Notes: generated from the letters alone by a model not told the origin. Positions 1 to 9,334 are shown, numbered from the stretch's first letter. The stretch: 64,000 nt of DNA from Strigamia acuminata (GCA_949358305.1 OX442314.1:55685369-55749368), one strand, 5' to 3'. Translations and numbers: made by a program.

Positions 1-1560
1 CTATCATTAGAAGACTTGGTAGTTTCTTTGCCCAAGTGGGATGTAAATCTGTGTCCATTACTGGTCACTTCGTTAGAGTCACACTAGAGCTAAGTGTTGG
101 TGAGTGATCGAGAACGAGTCCTGACCATGAGTGAGGGATGTTTGACTCGCACTTCTACTCAACCACAGACCTTCAATGACTGGTGGGGGTTGTCGGCCAA
201 TCGCAGCTGCCTTCAACTAGGTCAGTCTCGATTTTACAAATGCCAGACCACCACCCTCAAAGAGTGACATCCAATGATCGGACCTCCTGTGTCGCCTTAA
301 TCAGTTTTTATGACCATCAAGAGCGCAACAGGTCGAGTTTCGCATCTGGAGCAATAAACCATCTGGTTATGGTCAAAGAGGCAACGCAAGGCGCCATCTT
401 GTCCTTCCACCGGTTGGTTTCCTGTCTTTCAGCAAAAGTCCAATTAAAAAGGATACCTCATAAAGTCATGGGTTTTCAACCCTGACCCATCCGGTCTTCA
501 ACATCAAGGCATCTCTGCCTTTGTGCAAGAACACTGGAGAAAAAAAAGAAAAAGAAGAAGAAAAGTGCTAACTAATATACTTACCTCACTACTTACTACA
601 GAAACAAACACCGTAGAAACAGGAAAGATTTCTATAAGTCACTACTAAAACAACTAACTAATATCTTTGACAGAATTTACAAAATTGTGGTAAAAACCAA
701 TCTGAAAAAAATTGAAAAAAAATTGTCTACTCGGCAGAAATTATGTCTGTCAAACGTATTTTGAACGTCTTTAAGACGGTCTGAATATTTCTGCCAATCA
801 TATACACCATGAGTCTAACACAGTCCTCAATACAGAACGACGCAACACCGACTTGGAATTCATGAAAAATGATCAATCACATGACAAAACTTGGAAGAAA
901 ATGGTATTAAATCATTGATCGAGTCAGGGCATGCTTTCAACTACACTGACGATGAAAACACCCACGAAAAAATGTTAAATTTACTGAACAAAAGGGAGAA
1001 ATCAGTTCTAAACATCGATTGGCAAGACATCCGTCCACTATTGAGCCTCCATCTTGTGGTGACCTCAAATATTCGTATCTGAGTGCTCACCATATTTCCA
1101 AATTGTCTTATGAACATATCAAACATTCCTATATGTTTTGTTTCAATGTAAATTGAAATAAAACATACATTAATAAAATATAAAACAAGACACAATATTA
1201 CCCAAATAATATTGTGTTTTGCAGCCAGTTTTGGCCCAGCAACAGCGTCAACCAATCACGCTGCAGCGTGCATTGCTTTGATGATGCTGCTAGGCGTGTG
1301 CCTGGGCGGAGCATCCCTTCCCCTCGCGCGTGCCCGGCTCAATTGTTGCACACGACCCGAAGGCGGCCGTGTGTGATCTTTGTGCAACTCGTCATCTGCG
1401 CAGCTTTACTGAGCAGATTTAGGAGTGAGCCAAACGGTTTTGGCCCACTCTTCCCGCATTCTTGATTCTGCTTCCAAACCATTCACATCTGTGTCAAACT
1501 TATGCCAACCATTGCTAAGTGTGATCTGTGATATCTGGAAGAGTTGAGATTCATTGCTGG
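1..1560. other. Unassigned AT-rich DNA, no gene supported
   Basis: Open frames here are short, without recognisable domains, and overlap on both strands, so I call no gene. Visible structure: an imperfect inverted repeat at 733-795 (9-bp perfect ends around a CGTCTT/AAGACG core) and a 10-bp perfect hairpin at 1191-1216 (CACAATATTA, loop CCCAAA, TAATATTGTG). From about 1214 the base composition becomes GC-richer and leads into the hairpin run at 1561-1846. This part could belong to an LTR or leader of an old retroelement, but I could not define its ends. Confidence 0.4.
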
Positions 1561-1846
1561 TCCGTGCCAACTGTACGGAATAGCGCCTTTCTTGCTTGAA
1601 TTACTACGCGTAATTTAAGCCATTTCTGTGTGGAATTGACATTGAGCTTGCTCTGTCAATTTGAAGTTCTTTGTGTCGAGCTTGCTCCACAAAGGAATCT
1701 GTGTGTTAAGACGGATTGTTACGTCGAGCTTGCTCCGTAATAATCGAACCGCTGTGTGCAAGACGTATTCTCGTGTCGAGCGTGCTCCACGAGGATTTTA
1801 GTATATTCAGAGGCGTATTTTAGCGTCGAGTTTACTCCGCTAAAAT
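1561..1846. repeat. Array of bulged hairpins with shared apical loop
   Basis: Two plain hairpins (1561-1578; 1595-1619) are followed by five hairpins of one design at 1634-1661, 1667-1697, 1714-1745, 1767-1796 and 1817-1846. Each of the five has a lower stem of 8-10 bp whose sequence differs from copy to copy but pairs every time. A two-base 5' bulge (TC, or TT in the first) follows, then an upper stem GAGC/GCTC and a two-base loop. Copy 5 changes the upper stem to GAGT/ACTC, a double compensatory change. Copies 3 and 4 tolerate G-T pairs in the lower stem, and copy 2 has one bulged G. The one-sided bulge and paired substitutions suggest an RNA-level structure rather than a DNA site. Confidence 0.8.
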
Positions 1847-1870
1847 TCCGCGCTCACACGACGCCGTCGA

Positions 1871-1881
1871 CGCCATCTTGG
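1871..1881 (+). promoter_or_regulatory. YY1/Pho-like motif CGCCATCTTGG
   Basis: The 11-base word CGCCATCTTGG matches the YY1 / Pleiohomeotic type core GCCATCTTG. It lies 25 bp after the last hairpin of the 1561-1846 array. The same word, in a longer shared context, occurs in the LTRs of elements I and C. This suggests that 1500-2060 is part of an LTR-like promoter region from a related element. Binding is inferred from the motif only. Confidence 0.4.
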
Positions 1882-2423
1882 AGCCAACGGTCAACTGTGA
1901 GTTTATATTGGTGAAGAAGAAGCCAGATCGACCCCAAACATTATTATTTTGCATATATCTCCTGTATATTTTTGAACTAATTAAAACTATCTAATTTTTC
2001 CTTTACTCTGTGAAAATCATTCCCCTAGACAAACATTTGGCCACAGAGTAGAAGTCCTGTACGGCATCTCTACGACGATTGCTTGATAAGTCTCCTCGAT
2101 TTATTAAGTAAAAACCCGGATCGCCGCAATCTGACTCGTGCTGTGCACGACTGTCTGGGAACTTGCGCACATTCATGTCGAGTTAAATGAAAGCCTTTAA
2201 AAAAGGAAGTTGTTATAACAGTGAAAATAACAGTGGAGAAATATATTGCGGAAGTAGTTGTTATAAGCTTAGTGGAATATTTATAGCAGCAGAAGACATA
2301 TAATTTCTCTGCTATAAATCTCATATCCGGTCCGCTATGCACATTACTTATATTTCTCCAATTTGTTTTTTTTTTTTTTTGCAAACACAATCCGAATTTG
2401 ATACCGACACGAAAAATGATCTG
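1882..2423. other. Unassigned spacer upstream of zinc-finger copy A
   Basis: This AT-rich stretch follows the hairpin array. It includes a GTGAGT donor-like word just after the YY1-like motif (about 1897) and a poly-T run near 2370. I see no supported coding region. Sequence shared with the zinc-finger duplications begins at about 2424. Confidence 0.4.
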
Positions 2424-2989
2424 AGGAAGTCATTTATTTTATATACATATTTTGGGAATCTTTTCTTGAAAAATATATTTTCAAAACTATACGTACATCC
2501 TGATGCGATTTTCTAGTTCAATACTTTGATACTTTCCAGTGCAACAATGTGAAACTCAACTGGAATTGGAATGCCCGCCATGACACCTCATCCTCACGGA
2601 ACGACGAAACATCGATGGGTTGCGTGCGGCCAAAACGGGTACTGAGAAACGATAAATACCTCGCAGAATACTCGCAAATCCGTAAATATAATTTAGCGCA
2701 ATGCTTGTTGATTTGTTTTTGTTTATAAAAATGAATTTATTTAGAGGTATCCACGCAAACAACACAGATTGGGCGCGCTATTTCGTCGAATCATTAAGCC
2801 TATCGTCGCGATCATATTGATCTCCTCTGTATTCTCCTCGAGACTCTTTGCATAATTACGCAGAAATTTCAGCAGGTTTAATTTGTTGATTCTTTGCAAT
2901 GTGAGCCATAAATTTCATCTTCAGCGTACGTACGTATACGACATGATTTTTTTGAGGTTAGTAAATTGTTTTTCTTGTTTTTATTTCAG
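2424..2989 (+). other. Zinc-finger copy A 5' region with 114-bp intron
   Basis: This block is shared with zinc-finger copies B and C. Position 2424-2490 is the uninterrupted counterpart of the site where element D inserted upstream of copy C. A candidate intron runs 2876-2989: donor CAG|GTTTAA, acceptor TTATTTCAG. The equivalent introns in B (19587-19700) and C (53528-53641) are also exactly 114 bp, which supports them. No long coding exon is visible upstream, so it is probably 5' UTR. The site around 2565-2585 is also the empty site for the solo LTR found in copy B. Confidence 0.55.
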
Positions 2990-3222
2990 GATGAGTAACT
3001 CGTGATTAGTACAGGCACTGCCAATCCTCCACTCAAGTTCATATTGTATTACTTCATAAAAATCAAAAATGGAAAAAAAACGCCAGGATTTCTCTTGCAA
3101 CCTGTGTGATTATTTATGTTCATATTATTCGCAATTGAAACGACACATGCTTAAACATACTGGCGAAAAACCATTCAATTGCCATTTGTGTGCTTACTCT
3201 TGTGTTAAAAGTGGGGATTTAA

Positions 3223-3854
3223 CACTAGAACGGCCGGAATTTCGGCCTACCTAGAACGGCCGAAACCGGTTAAAATGACCGGTTGCAATAACGTGAACAG
3301 TACGTGCACCAAATGTGCAAAATACTTTCACAATACGTGCACAATACGTGCATACAACGTTTTGGCATCAAATTGATTCAATAACACGCGAAATATGCGA
3401 AGAAAATACCAAAACAAAAATTGATGGTTATTATAAAACCTGATAAAATTAAATTTCCTTTTTTAATTTTATCAGATTTTATAAAAACCATCAATTTTTG
3501 TTTTGCTATTTTCTTCGCATGTTTCGCGTGTTACTTAATCAGTTTGATGCCAAAACGTTGTATGCATTTATTGTGCACATATTGTGCACGTTTGGTGCAC
3601 GTTTAGTGCAGTTTGGTGCACGTATTGTTCAGGTAATTTCAACCGGTCATTTCGACCGGTTTTGGCCGTTCTAGGTCAATTGACTTTTTTTTCATTATTT
3701 CTTAGGAAAAATGCAACTTTCGATGATTTATGATATAAAGCATCATAAATCATCTAAAGTCACAAATTAACAGCATCGTAAACCCATTGGGTTTACGATG
3801 CTGTTGTTTTAAACAGCTGTTCCGGTCAAAATGACCGGTCTGGCCGTTCTAGTG
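3223..3854. mobile_element. piggyBac-like MITE with TTAA target duplication
   Basis: A 632-bp non-coding insertion lies inside zinc finger 2 of copy A. Its ends are inverted repeats beginning CACTAGAACGGCC and ending GGCCGTTCTAGTG, flanked on both sides by TTAA (3219-3222 and 3855-3858). TTAA duplication with short TIRs is the hallmark of piggyBac-family elements. No transposase is present, so it is non-autonomous. It contains a nested foldback (about 3251-3675) and a perfect 18-bp-stem hairpin with a single-base loop at 3769-3805. Confidence 0.85.
3251..3675. repeat. Long inner foldback within the MITE
   Basis: The two halves of this stretch are imperfect inverted copies. The left arm has CTAGAACGGCCG, an ACCGGTT pair, and repeated ACGTGCAC-type words. 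The right arm has the complements ending GGCCGTTCTAG, with the centre near 3455 in an AT-rich palindrome. Its ends resemble the outer TIRs. Either one MITE inserted in another, or the terminal repeat was duplicated internally. Confidence 0.7.
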
Positions 3855-3899
3855 TTAAAAAGACATTTATTAATACATACTGGGGAAAAACCATTCAAG

Positions 3900-4403
3900 T
3901 GTCATTTGTGTAACTATTCTAGTGTTCAAAGTGGGACTTTAAATACACATTTATTAACACATACTGCGGAAAAACCATTCAAGTGTCATTTGTGTGCTTA
4001 CTCTTGTGTTAGAAGTTGCAATTTAAAAACTCATTTGTTAATACATACTGGGGAAAAACCATTCAAGTGTCATTTGTGTAACTATTCTAGTGTTCAAAGT
4101 GGGACTTTAAATACACATTTATTAACACATACAGGGGAAAAACCATTCAAGTGTCATTTGTGTTCTTATTCTTGTGTTAAAAGTGGGGATTTAAGAAGAC
4201 ATTTATTAATACACACTGGGGAAAAACCATTCAAGTGTCATTTGTGTAACTATTCTAGTGTTCAAAGTGGGACTTTAAATACACACTTATTAACACATAC
4301 TGGGGAAAAACCATTCAAGTGTCATTTGTGTTCTTATTCCTGCAAGCAAAGTGGGAATTTAAAAACACATTTATTAAGACATGCTGGGGAAAAACCATTC
4401 AAG
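3900..4403 (+). repeat. Tandem 168-bp two-finger units
   Basis: Three copies of a 168-bp unit (starting at 3900, 4068 and 4236) each encode two adjacent zinc fingers. The first finger of each unit is the same at protein level (core NYSSVQSGTLNTHLLTH), while the second differs. The near-identity indicates recent unequal exchange within copy A. Copy C has no such expansion. Confidence 0.8.
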
Positions 4404-4547
4404 AGTCATTTGAGTGCTTTTTCCTGCACTCAAAGTGGAAATCTAAGAAGCCACAATGCAACCCATACAAGAGAAAACCCATTCAAGTGTCAAGTATGTG
4501 CTCAATCCCATTCACAAAATTATAGCCTGAAAAAATATTTTACTTAG

Positions 4548-5029
4548 CACACAAATTAAAAACTTTTGCATTTGTTTATTCCGTTCATAACTCTTGAATT
4601 CACCACGGTTAATTAATTTCTAATTATATTTGTGTATTTCATTTTGGATTTGTAACATTATTCCTTTTTTTAACTGAAAAGTTTAGAAAACATAAATGTG
4701 TTGAATTGTATTTTTTTTTGTTTTTTAGTTTATTTTCTCAATTTTTAAAGCAAACGAAAACTCTAAAACTCGAATTTTAAATTAAATGTAAAAATCTTTT
4801 TTCTGCTTCACTTTTTTGTGTTTACTGTATTTGACAAACAGATCATTAAAAATAACATTGGTTTCGGGATTGGTTTTCTTCAACTGCGTGTCCAGCATAC
4901 CAACATCTCTGAACATTTATACATCTCTAGAACGCCATCAGGAACGCCATTCAAGGGAAAAACAGCTAATTAAAATATGGCGGAATTCAACAACTTAGAA
5001 GAAGAGAGTTGCAACACATCGTTGGCACT
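4548..5029. other. 3' flank of zinc-finger copy A
   Basis: AT-rich 3' region, similar to the region after copy C (54253-54625) as far as the ACATCTCTGAACATTTA segment. It is probably the 3' UTR and downstream flank of the duplicated gene. Its last four bases, CACT at 5026-5029, are the target site duplication of element I. No other gene is seen. Confidence 0.55.
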
Positions 5030-5847
5030 TGTCGCGTCCTACCTGGTGATAGGTTTAAAGAGCTAACGTGTATTACTTTACCTGTGATTCTACTAAATAT
5101 GTAAATTACCCAAATGAATACTAAGTATATGTAAATGAACAAATAGGTTTATTCAATAGGCGTAAGCCTTAAGATACACTCAGTATAAAACTAGAGTCGA
5201 CTTGGTCAGAGTCGAACAAAGGATTTCCCAAGATGGCGTCGTCGGTTCCGCGTGGTCGGCGGAACAAAGGCGGCGTCTCGAGTTGTCGTTAATTCGTCAC
5301 GGATTCGTCGTTCACGGACGCGATGGAATGCTCTTTCGAGACTTCTATCCGTGCCTGTTGTCTAGGGGTTGGTTTTGGCGTCGCAAGGCTCCGTCCAGAA
5401 ACGTGAAGTTTCTTACAGGGCACTCGGACACTTCGCAATGGAAATAACCGTGGGTCGGTTATTTGGTGTGAATTCACAAGGGTTATTTTCCTGCTTTCGC
5501 GGGAAATAAACGCACAGTGTAAATTCGTGAGAGTTACAGTTGCACTGGAATCAGCGGTCCTCGATCAATCCTAACTTTTGGTGGAGTTGGCCTGACGGTG
5601 AGGTAGTTGCTGTGTTCTTGGTGTCGTTTTTGTAAGTTCTGCTTGTAGGGCGCGAAACTTTACCTGATATAGGCCAGGGTGAGGGGCCTGGTTCGGCCAA
5701 TGGGGGCCGTCCACGCATCTCCTCACCCCCTCGGGGCACGCGCTTCCCAGGGGGGGAAGGCGGAGCCAACGCGAGGGAACTGACCTTTCCTAGTGACTCA
5801 TGCGGATGGCGTCCACTGGAGGGACGACCACCCGCAGGGTCACCACA
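5030..5847 (-). repeat. Element I 3' LTR
   Basis: 818-bp LTR matching 17060-17877. On the element strand it starts TGTGGTGACCC and ends GCGACA. It contains the YY1-like motif at 5228-5238, a poly(A) signal AATAAA near 5148-5155 on the minus strand, the palindrome TGTGAATTCACA (5467-5478), and a hairpin at about 5482-5510. Short open frames inside it appear in both LTRs and are not genes. Confidence 0.92.
5228..5238 (-). promoter_or_regulatory. YY1-like motif in element I 3' LTR
   Basis: CGCCATCTTGG on the element strand, about 80 bp before the AATAAA signal. The surrounding 17 bases are identical to the element C LTR at 55341-55357. This points to a conserved promoter-proximal factor site. 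Function is inferred. Confidence 0.4.
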
Positions 5848-5859
5848 CGTCCCTCCCTC
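5848..5859 (-). other. Element I polypurine tract
   Basis: On the element strand the bases immediately before the 3' LTR read GAGGGAGGGACG. This is a purine-rich run in the place expected for the plus-strand DNA primer of reverse transcription. Confidence 0.7.
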
Positions 5860-5883
5860 AGCTTCGATCATCGATCGGGGCGA

Positions 5884-8706
5884 TTACCCTATCTGGTCCC
5901 TCAGCGCAATAGCGGGCAACTTCCCTCCGCGGGGACGTAGCATTGGGAGATTAACGGCTGGCGGTGGCGGAGGAAGGCCATCGGGCAGCGACGTGGTCAG
6001 ATTTGCTGGATTCTCTGATTCGTTAATAAAAAACTGGGCGTGACCGGGAGGTCCGTCCGTGCTGCTCCTTCTTTCGTGTACCCAGATTTGGGTCGAAGCG
6101 GGGAAACGGTTGGGACATCGACGCATTCGCTGTGTCTCCGGCGGTGTGAGGGGCTCTCGGTGAGCCCGCTGGAGTCGTTGGTGGAGAATAGGGTCGTTGG
6201 TCAACCTTATCTCCTTCGCCATCCATTGCAGGAAGGATTCGCCCTGACGATGAGTGGCTAATAACGCTTGGCGCGTCGCTTCGGACATTTGCAGGTTGGG
6301 GTACTCCACTTCCAATCGTAGATAAAGTTGCGTCGGTGCGGGAGCCGGTGGAGGCGGAGGTGGTGGAGACGGTGGTAGGGGAATCTCCAATGGTGGAGTT
6401 GTCTCCTCTATGGACAGGGCGTCCATGCTCGTAGAAGGCGGCGAGGGCGACGGCAGCGGTGGAGTCTGGGGTCCCTTGCGCGATCGCTTCGGGACCAGCT
6501 TCGGTCGCTTGCTCGGTCTTCGTTCCTTCGGGAATACCGGCTTTGGAGACGGGGTATAACTCCGGACGGCGGTCTCGGGAGGAACCGTCTCGGCCTCTTT
6601 GGTAGGGCGGACGGTTTCTTCCGCAGTCGCTGGCTCTCCGGCAGCCTTCTGCAACCGCGTCGGATGCGTTCCTGGATTTTGGTAGCGGAACGCCATCGAG
6701 CGCATTTTCGCGAACTGGAAACTCGGGTTTTCCATCGATCGGGCTAGTTCAAACCGAAGTTTGGCGGCCGCTGGCGTAAACTCGGCCCAAAGTTGGTAAA
6801 GGGCTCTTCCTAGAAATACGCCCTCTCGATCGATGATGGTCCAGGCGGCCATCGATTGCCGACCGTCCAAGAAAAGGGCGGGGGAGAGGATTTCCGACAT
6901 GACTCTCGTCACCTCGGTGTTTAGGCTACTTCGGTTGAATGGTAGAGCACGGTTAGGATCCGCGGCGAAGGCGGCGGACATATTCCGCATTTGGACTATC
7001 CCCCAATTGATGTGCTCCGTTTGAGCGGCGTCGGCTTGCATCAAGGCCCTCTCGGCGGTGGCGGGATGTTCGCACTCAGCCTGGTGGGCTTGCAGCTCTC
7101 CCAAAGTGGGGTTCGCCGCCTCTCTTCGATTTCGAGCGTCTCGCTCCTTTTCCTCATGCCACATGGCGTCTCGACACGGCCTCGGTGGCCTACTTGGTGG
7201 AGGAACCGGAGGGGCGCATAACCCCGGCAGTCGGTGCGGGACAAGTTCTAGGAACGCCTCGCCTGGTCGCATGCTCTCAGGGGGCGTCCATCTAGTCACG
7301 GCTGGCGGTGGAGCCTCGAGGAGAGGCGGCCAGCTCGGTTGGACGGGATGGAAGGCCGGTGCGGACGGCGCAGCTACGGTTTGGCTTGCGGAGGATGTCG
7401 GCCGGTTGGCGGAGAACCCGCGGAAGGCGCTGGTGAGTACCTCTGCCAGTTCTCTGCGGGACATGGGCTTTTCCGGCTCCATCTCTTCGTCCAGATCCAT
7501 TTTCTCCTCGATGGTTTCGCACCATCCTTCGGGTCCCTTCTTCCGATTGGAGGACGACACGGCTGCGGGCTCGGCTCTTGGTGAGTCCGAACTACCGGCG
7601 GCGGTCGGCCTCCCCTCGGCGGCGGCGAGTTTTGCCAACAGGGTTTGCATTCTTTGCCTGCGGCGAGCTCTGCTCTTCCGGTTGCGCCTGGTGTTGGCGG
7701 TCACGACGTGCGAAGGGGCTACCGAGTCTCTTCGGATTTTGTACGGGGGTTCCGCTTGGTCGAACATGGTCGATTCTTCGTCCGACGGCCGGACGGTACG
7801 CACTAGGAAGAGGGATGGCGCGGCTGCGGTAGCCGCTTGTCTCTCTTGTTCGTCGACCTGGTCGCTCCACGAGTTGGAAGGTCCGACCTCTGGATCCAGC
7901 CGCAATTCGTTGGATGAGGCGGGTACAATCACAACTGAGCGCAGGCCTCTCGACTGGGTGACTGTTTGAGTTCTTGAATCGCAACTGTTCGAATGGCCGG
8001 GTTGCGTCCCACTCGTCGACGGGCCGCTCTCCTCGGTGGAGAGGGCCTGTCTAGTCTGAGCGGGGCCGCTGTTCGAGCTCGAGGCCTGTCTCTTTAGCCT
8101 TCTGACTCGCGTGCCGCTCTGAAGGATGCCGACTCGATGCAGCTGCCACATTTCGGCTTGAGTGGCGACGAAGCCAACAGGTGGCACCCACGGTGTTGCT
8201 TGGCGGTCTTCGCGAGCTTCTCGCAACCATTCCCTAATTTCTCCTGTCGAGAAACCATTCCGTTCCAAGGTTCGTGTCGCGGCACTGGTTGCCGTTCGTT
8301 CCAGGTGAGCGATCTCCTCGCGGACGATTCGTCTCCGCTCTTCTGGCGTTGCGGCGTTGCGCCACCGAAGGCCGGTGCGCTCGTCCGCCTCGGTACCGCC
8401 GTACCGAGCTCTAAGTAGCTCTGAAAAAATAGGGCTCGACGGATCGAAATCGGGATCGATCCGTGGCCCCACCCTTTCTCGTATTTGTCTGGGCAAACAT
8501 TCGACCAGCGTCCTGGGTCGGTCAAAGAATTCTTCGATCGCTCGGGAGTAGCGTAATTTCAGGGCCCAGACATCGGTGTCTTCCTCTGGATAGGCTAGCC
8601 GGATAAATTCTGGCATCGCTAGCCGGAAGATGTTGCCCTTGGTGGGCACTGTAGACGGCAGGGCGTCCCATGATTGTAGCGGGTCGATCTGAAGCATTAA
8701 ATACAT
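5884..8706 (-). CDS. Element I ORF3, unknown 940-codon protein
   Basis: Large intact reading frame between pol and the 3' LTR, where an envelope gene would sit. I do not recognise the family. There is no signal peptide, membrane segment or cleavage site. The first ~190 residues are charged and helical in look, with tryptophans. An arginine-rich patch (RRNRKSRARRRQR) lies near residues 340-352, followed by an acidic stretch near 398-412. A second compact region lies near 535-670. Proline-rich runs and the C-terminus follow. The frame is open upstream of the ATG at 8706. Two phase-0 acceptor-like AGs (after AAG about 8724, and after the CAG at 8689-8691) could join it to the short exon at 9212-9334. 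It is therefore probably the second exon of a spliced gene. Neither strand's antisense frames have domain content. Confidence 0.75.
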   Translation of the reverse strand: MYLMLQIDPLQSWDALPSTVPTKGNIFRLAMPEFIRLAYPEEDTDVWALKLRYSRAIEEFFDRPRTLVECLPRQIRERVGPRIDPDFDPSSPIFSELLRARYGGTEADERTGLRWRNAATPEERRRIVREEIAHLERTATSAATRTLERNGFSTGEIREWLREAREDRQATPWVPPVGFVATQAEMWQLHRVGILQSGTRVRRLKRQASSSNSGPAQTRQALSTEESGPSTSGTQPGHSNSCDSRTQTVTQSRGLRSVVIVPASSNELRLDPEVGPSNSWSDQVDEQERQAATAAAPSLFLVRTVRPSDEESTMFDQAEPPYKIRRDSVAPSHVVTANTRRNRKSRARRRQRMQTLLAKLAAAEGRPTAAGSSDSPRAEPAAVSSSNRKKGPEGWCETIEEKMDLDEEMEPEKPMSRRELAEVLTSAFRGFSANRPTSSASQTVAAPSAPAFHPVQPSWPPLLEAPPPAVTRWTPPESMRPGEAFLELVPHRLPGLCAPPVPPPSRPPRPCRDAMWHEEKERDARNRREAANPTLGELQAHQAECEHPATAERALMQADAAQTEHINWGIVQMRNMSAAFAADPNRALPFNRSSLNTEVTRVMSEILSPALFLDGRQSMAAWTIIDREGVFLGRALYQLWAEFTPAAAKLRFELARSMENPSFQFAKMRSMAFRYQNPGTHPTRLQKAAGEPATAEETVRPTKEAETVPPETAVRSYTPSPKPVFPKERRPSKRPKLVPKRSRKGPQTPPLPSPSPPSTSMDALSIEETTPPLEIPLPPSPPPPPPPAPAPTQLYLRLEVEYPNLQMSEATRQALLATHRQGESFLQWMAKEIRLTNDPILHQRLQRAHREPLTPPETQRMRRCPNRFPASTQIWVHERRSSTDGPPGHAQFFINESENPANLTTSLPDGLPPPPPAVNLPMLRPRGGKLPAIALRDQIG

Positions 8707-9211
8707 TTTAATTTCGATACCCTTTTTATAAATATTTGGAATAAAAATTGTGAGATCGGCGGTGGCACCAAAATTTCTTTCGGTTGTGGCCGCTCCTCTC
8801 TGTCCTGATTATTCGCAGGTCCGCGGTGGTTGGCCGCTGGTGTAGCTCAGTCTTTCTCTTGCTACCTTTTTTAGATTCAGGAGGTCCGCTCAAAACAACG
8901 TCGCGTAATATAAAAGAATCGGTTGTTTTTATTTAAGCTTTTCTACTCGTATTTAATTTATTACGAAGTTTTAACGTTACTTTAAGGTTTTAGCGACGCC
9001 ATCTTGGCAAACAGTTCCTTTGTCTGGGTTTGGAGATCGGAGATCTTCGGGTACGAAAATGGTTTCCGCGCCCGAGCTCCGATTCTACCGAAAATCAACA
9101 AAATAAATATAAAAAAGAATTCATCAGTCAAGTTATCACGCGCCACAATCCGACATGGTGTCGGATGTCGGCGGATTACATTTTCGATCTTACGGGAAGA
9201 TCTTATGTTAC
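8690..9211 (-). other. Candidate ORF3 intron of element I
   Basis: Donor CAG|GTAACA at 9212/9211. The best acceptor is TTTAATGCTTCAG ending near 8689-8691, with an alternative AAAAAG at about 8724. Both leave phase 0, matching the donor. The interval of roughly 500 bp has stops in the relevant frames, and a YY1-like word at 8997-9007. Splicing is inferred; it is supported by a matching phase-0 donor in element C at 63458/63459. Confidence 0.5.
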
Positions 9212-9334
9212 CTGTAGCTGTTGTTGCTCCGGCTCATCCCAATCTGCTTCCTCCGCCTCGATGACCAATCCTTCGCTCTCGTCTTTGGAGGACGAGGCGT
9301 CGGGGTCAATTCTCGGGTTGCGTCGATCAGCCAT
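9203..9334 (-). CDS. Short acidic first exon of element I ORF3
   Basis: An ATG at 9334 opens a 43-codon frame rich in Asp and Glu. It reaches a CAG|GTAACA splice donor after 41 codons (exon end 9212); unspliced, it stops at 9203. Element C has a counterpart at 63369-63482. It is also acidic, shares an L-x-I-E ... W-D ... Q pattern, and ends with CAG|GTAGAAG in the same phase. Conservation of the peptide, of the distance from the pol stop (about 404 and 477 bp) and of the donor phase argues for a genuine first exon. I recognise no domain. Confidence 0.6.
   Translation of the reverse strand: MADRRNPRIDPDASSSKDESEGLVIEAEEADWDEPEQQQLQVT

Larger units (their letters stand above)
2990..4547 (+). 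pseudogene. C2H2 zinc-finger gene copy A, split by MITE
   Basis: Putative nucleic-acid-binding C2H2 zinc-finger gene; its targets are unknown. The start codon at 3069 matches copy C (poly-A codons then the first finger). Finger 1 is intact. Finger 2 is cut after its fourth conserved block by the insertion at 3223-3854 and resumes at 3859. Fingers 3 to 8 follow the C-x2-C-x12-H-x3-H plan with TGEKPF linkers. Finger 9 has lost both cysteines (Ser in their place) and finger 10 lacks its second histidine pair. Removing the insertion with one TTAA leaves the frame continuous, so the break is due to the MITE alone. The protein would have about ten fingers, against six in copy C. As it stands, translation ends soon after entering the insertion, so I call it a pseudogene. 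Confidence 0.85.

Noticed and set aside
183-485. 100-codon plus-strand frame near the window start
   Set aside because: No domain, no supporting context, low-complexity neighbourhood. Consistent with chance.
941-1255. 104-codon minus-strand frame with a hydrophobic segment
   Set aside because: Overlaps a plus-strand frame and AT-rich DNA; hydrophobicity follows from T-rich codons. No homology recognised.
1561-1846. Hairpin array as a CRISPR array or tandem satellite
   Set aside because: Spacing is irregular, the conserved part is the hairpin apex rather than a full repeat, and the genome is eukaryotic.
5202-5447. 81-codon frame repeated at 17232-17477
   Set aside because: Lies in both LTRs of element I; repetition is due to the LTRs and there is no coding signature.
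7058-7969. 303-codon plus-strand frame inside element I ORF3
   Set aside because: Antisense shadow of the GC-rich ORF3; Ser/Arg/Gly composition mirrors the coding strand. No domain.
5884-8706. Element I ORF3 as an envelope gene
   Set aside because: Position fits, but there is no signal peptide, furin-type site or transmembrane segment.
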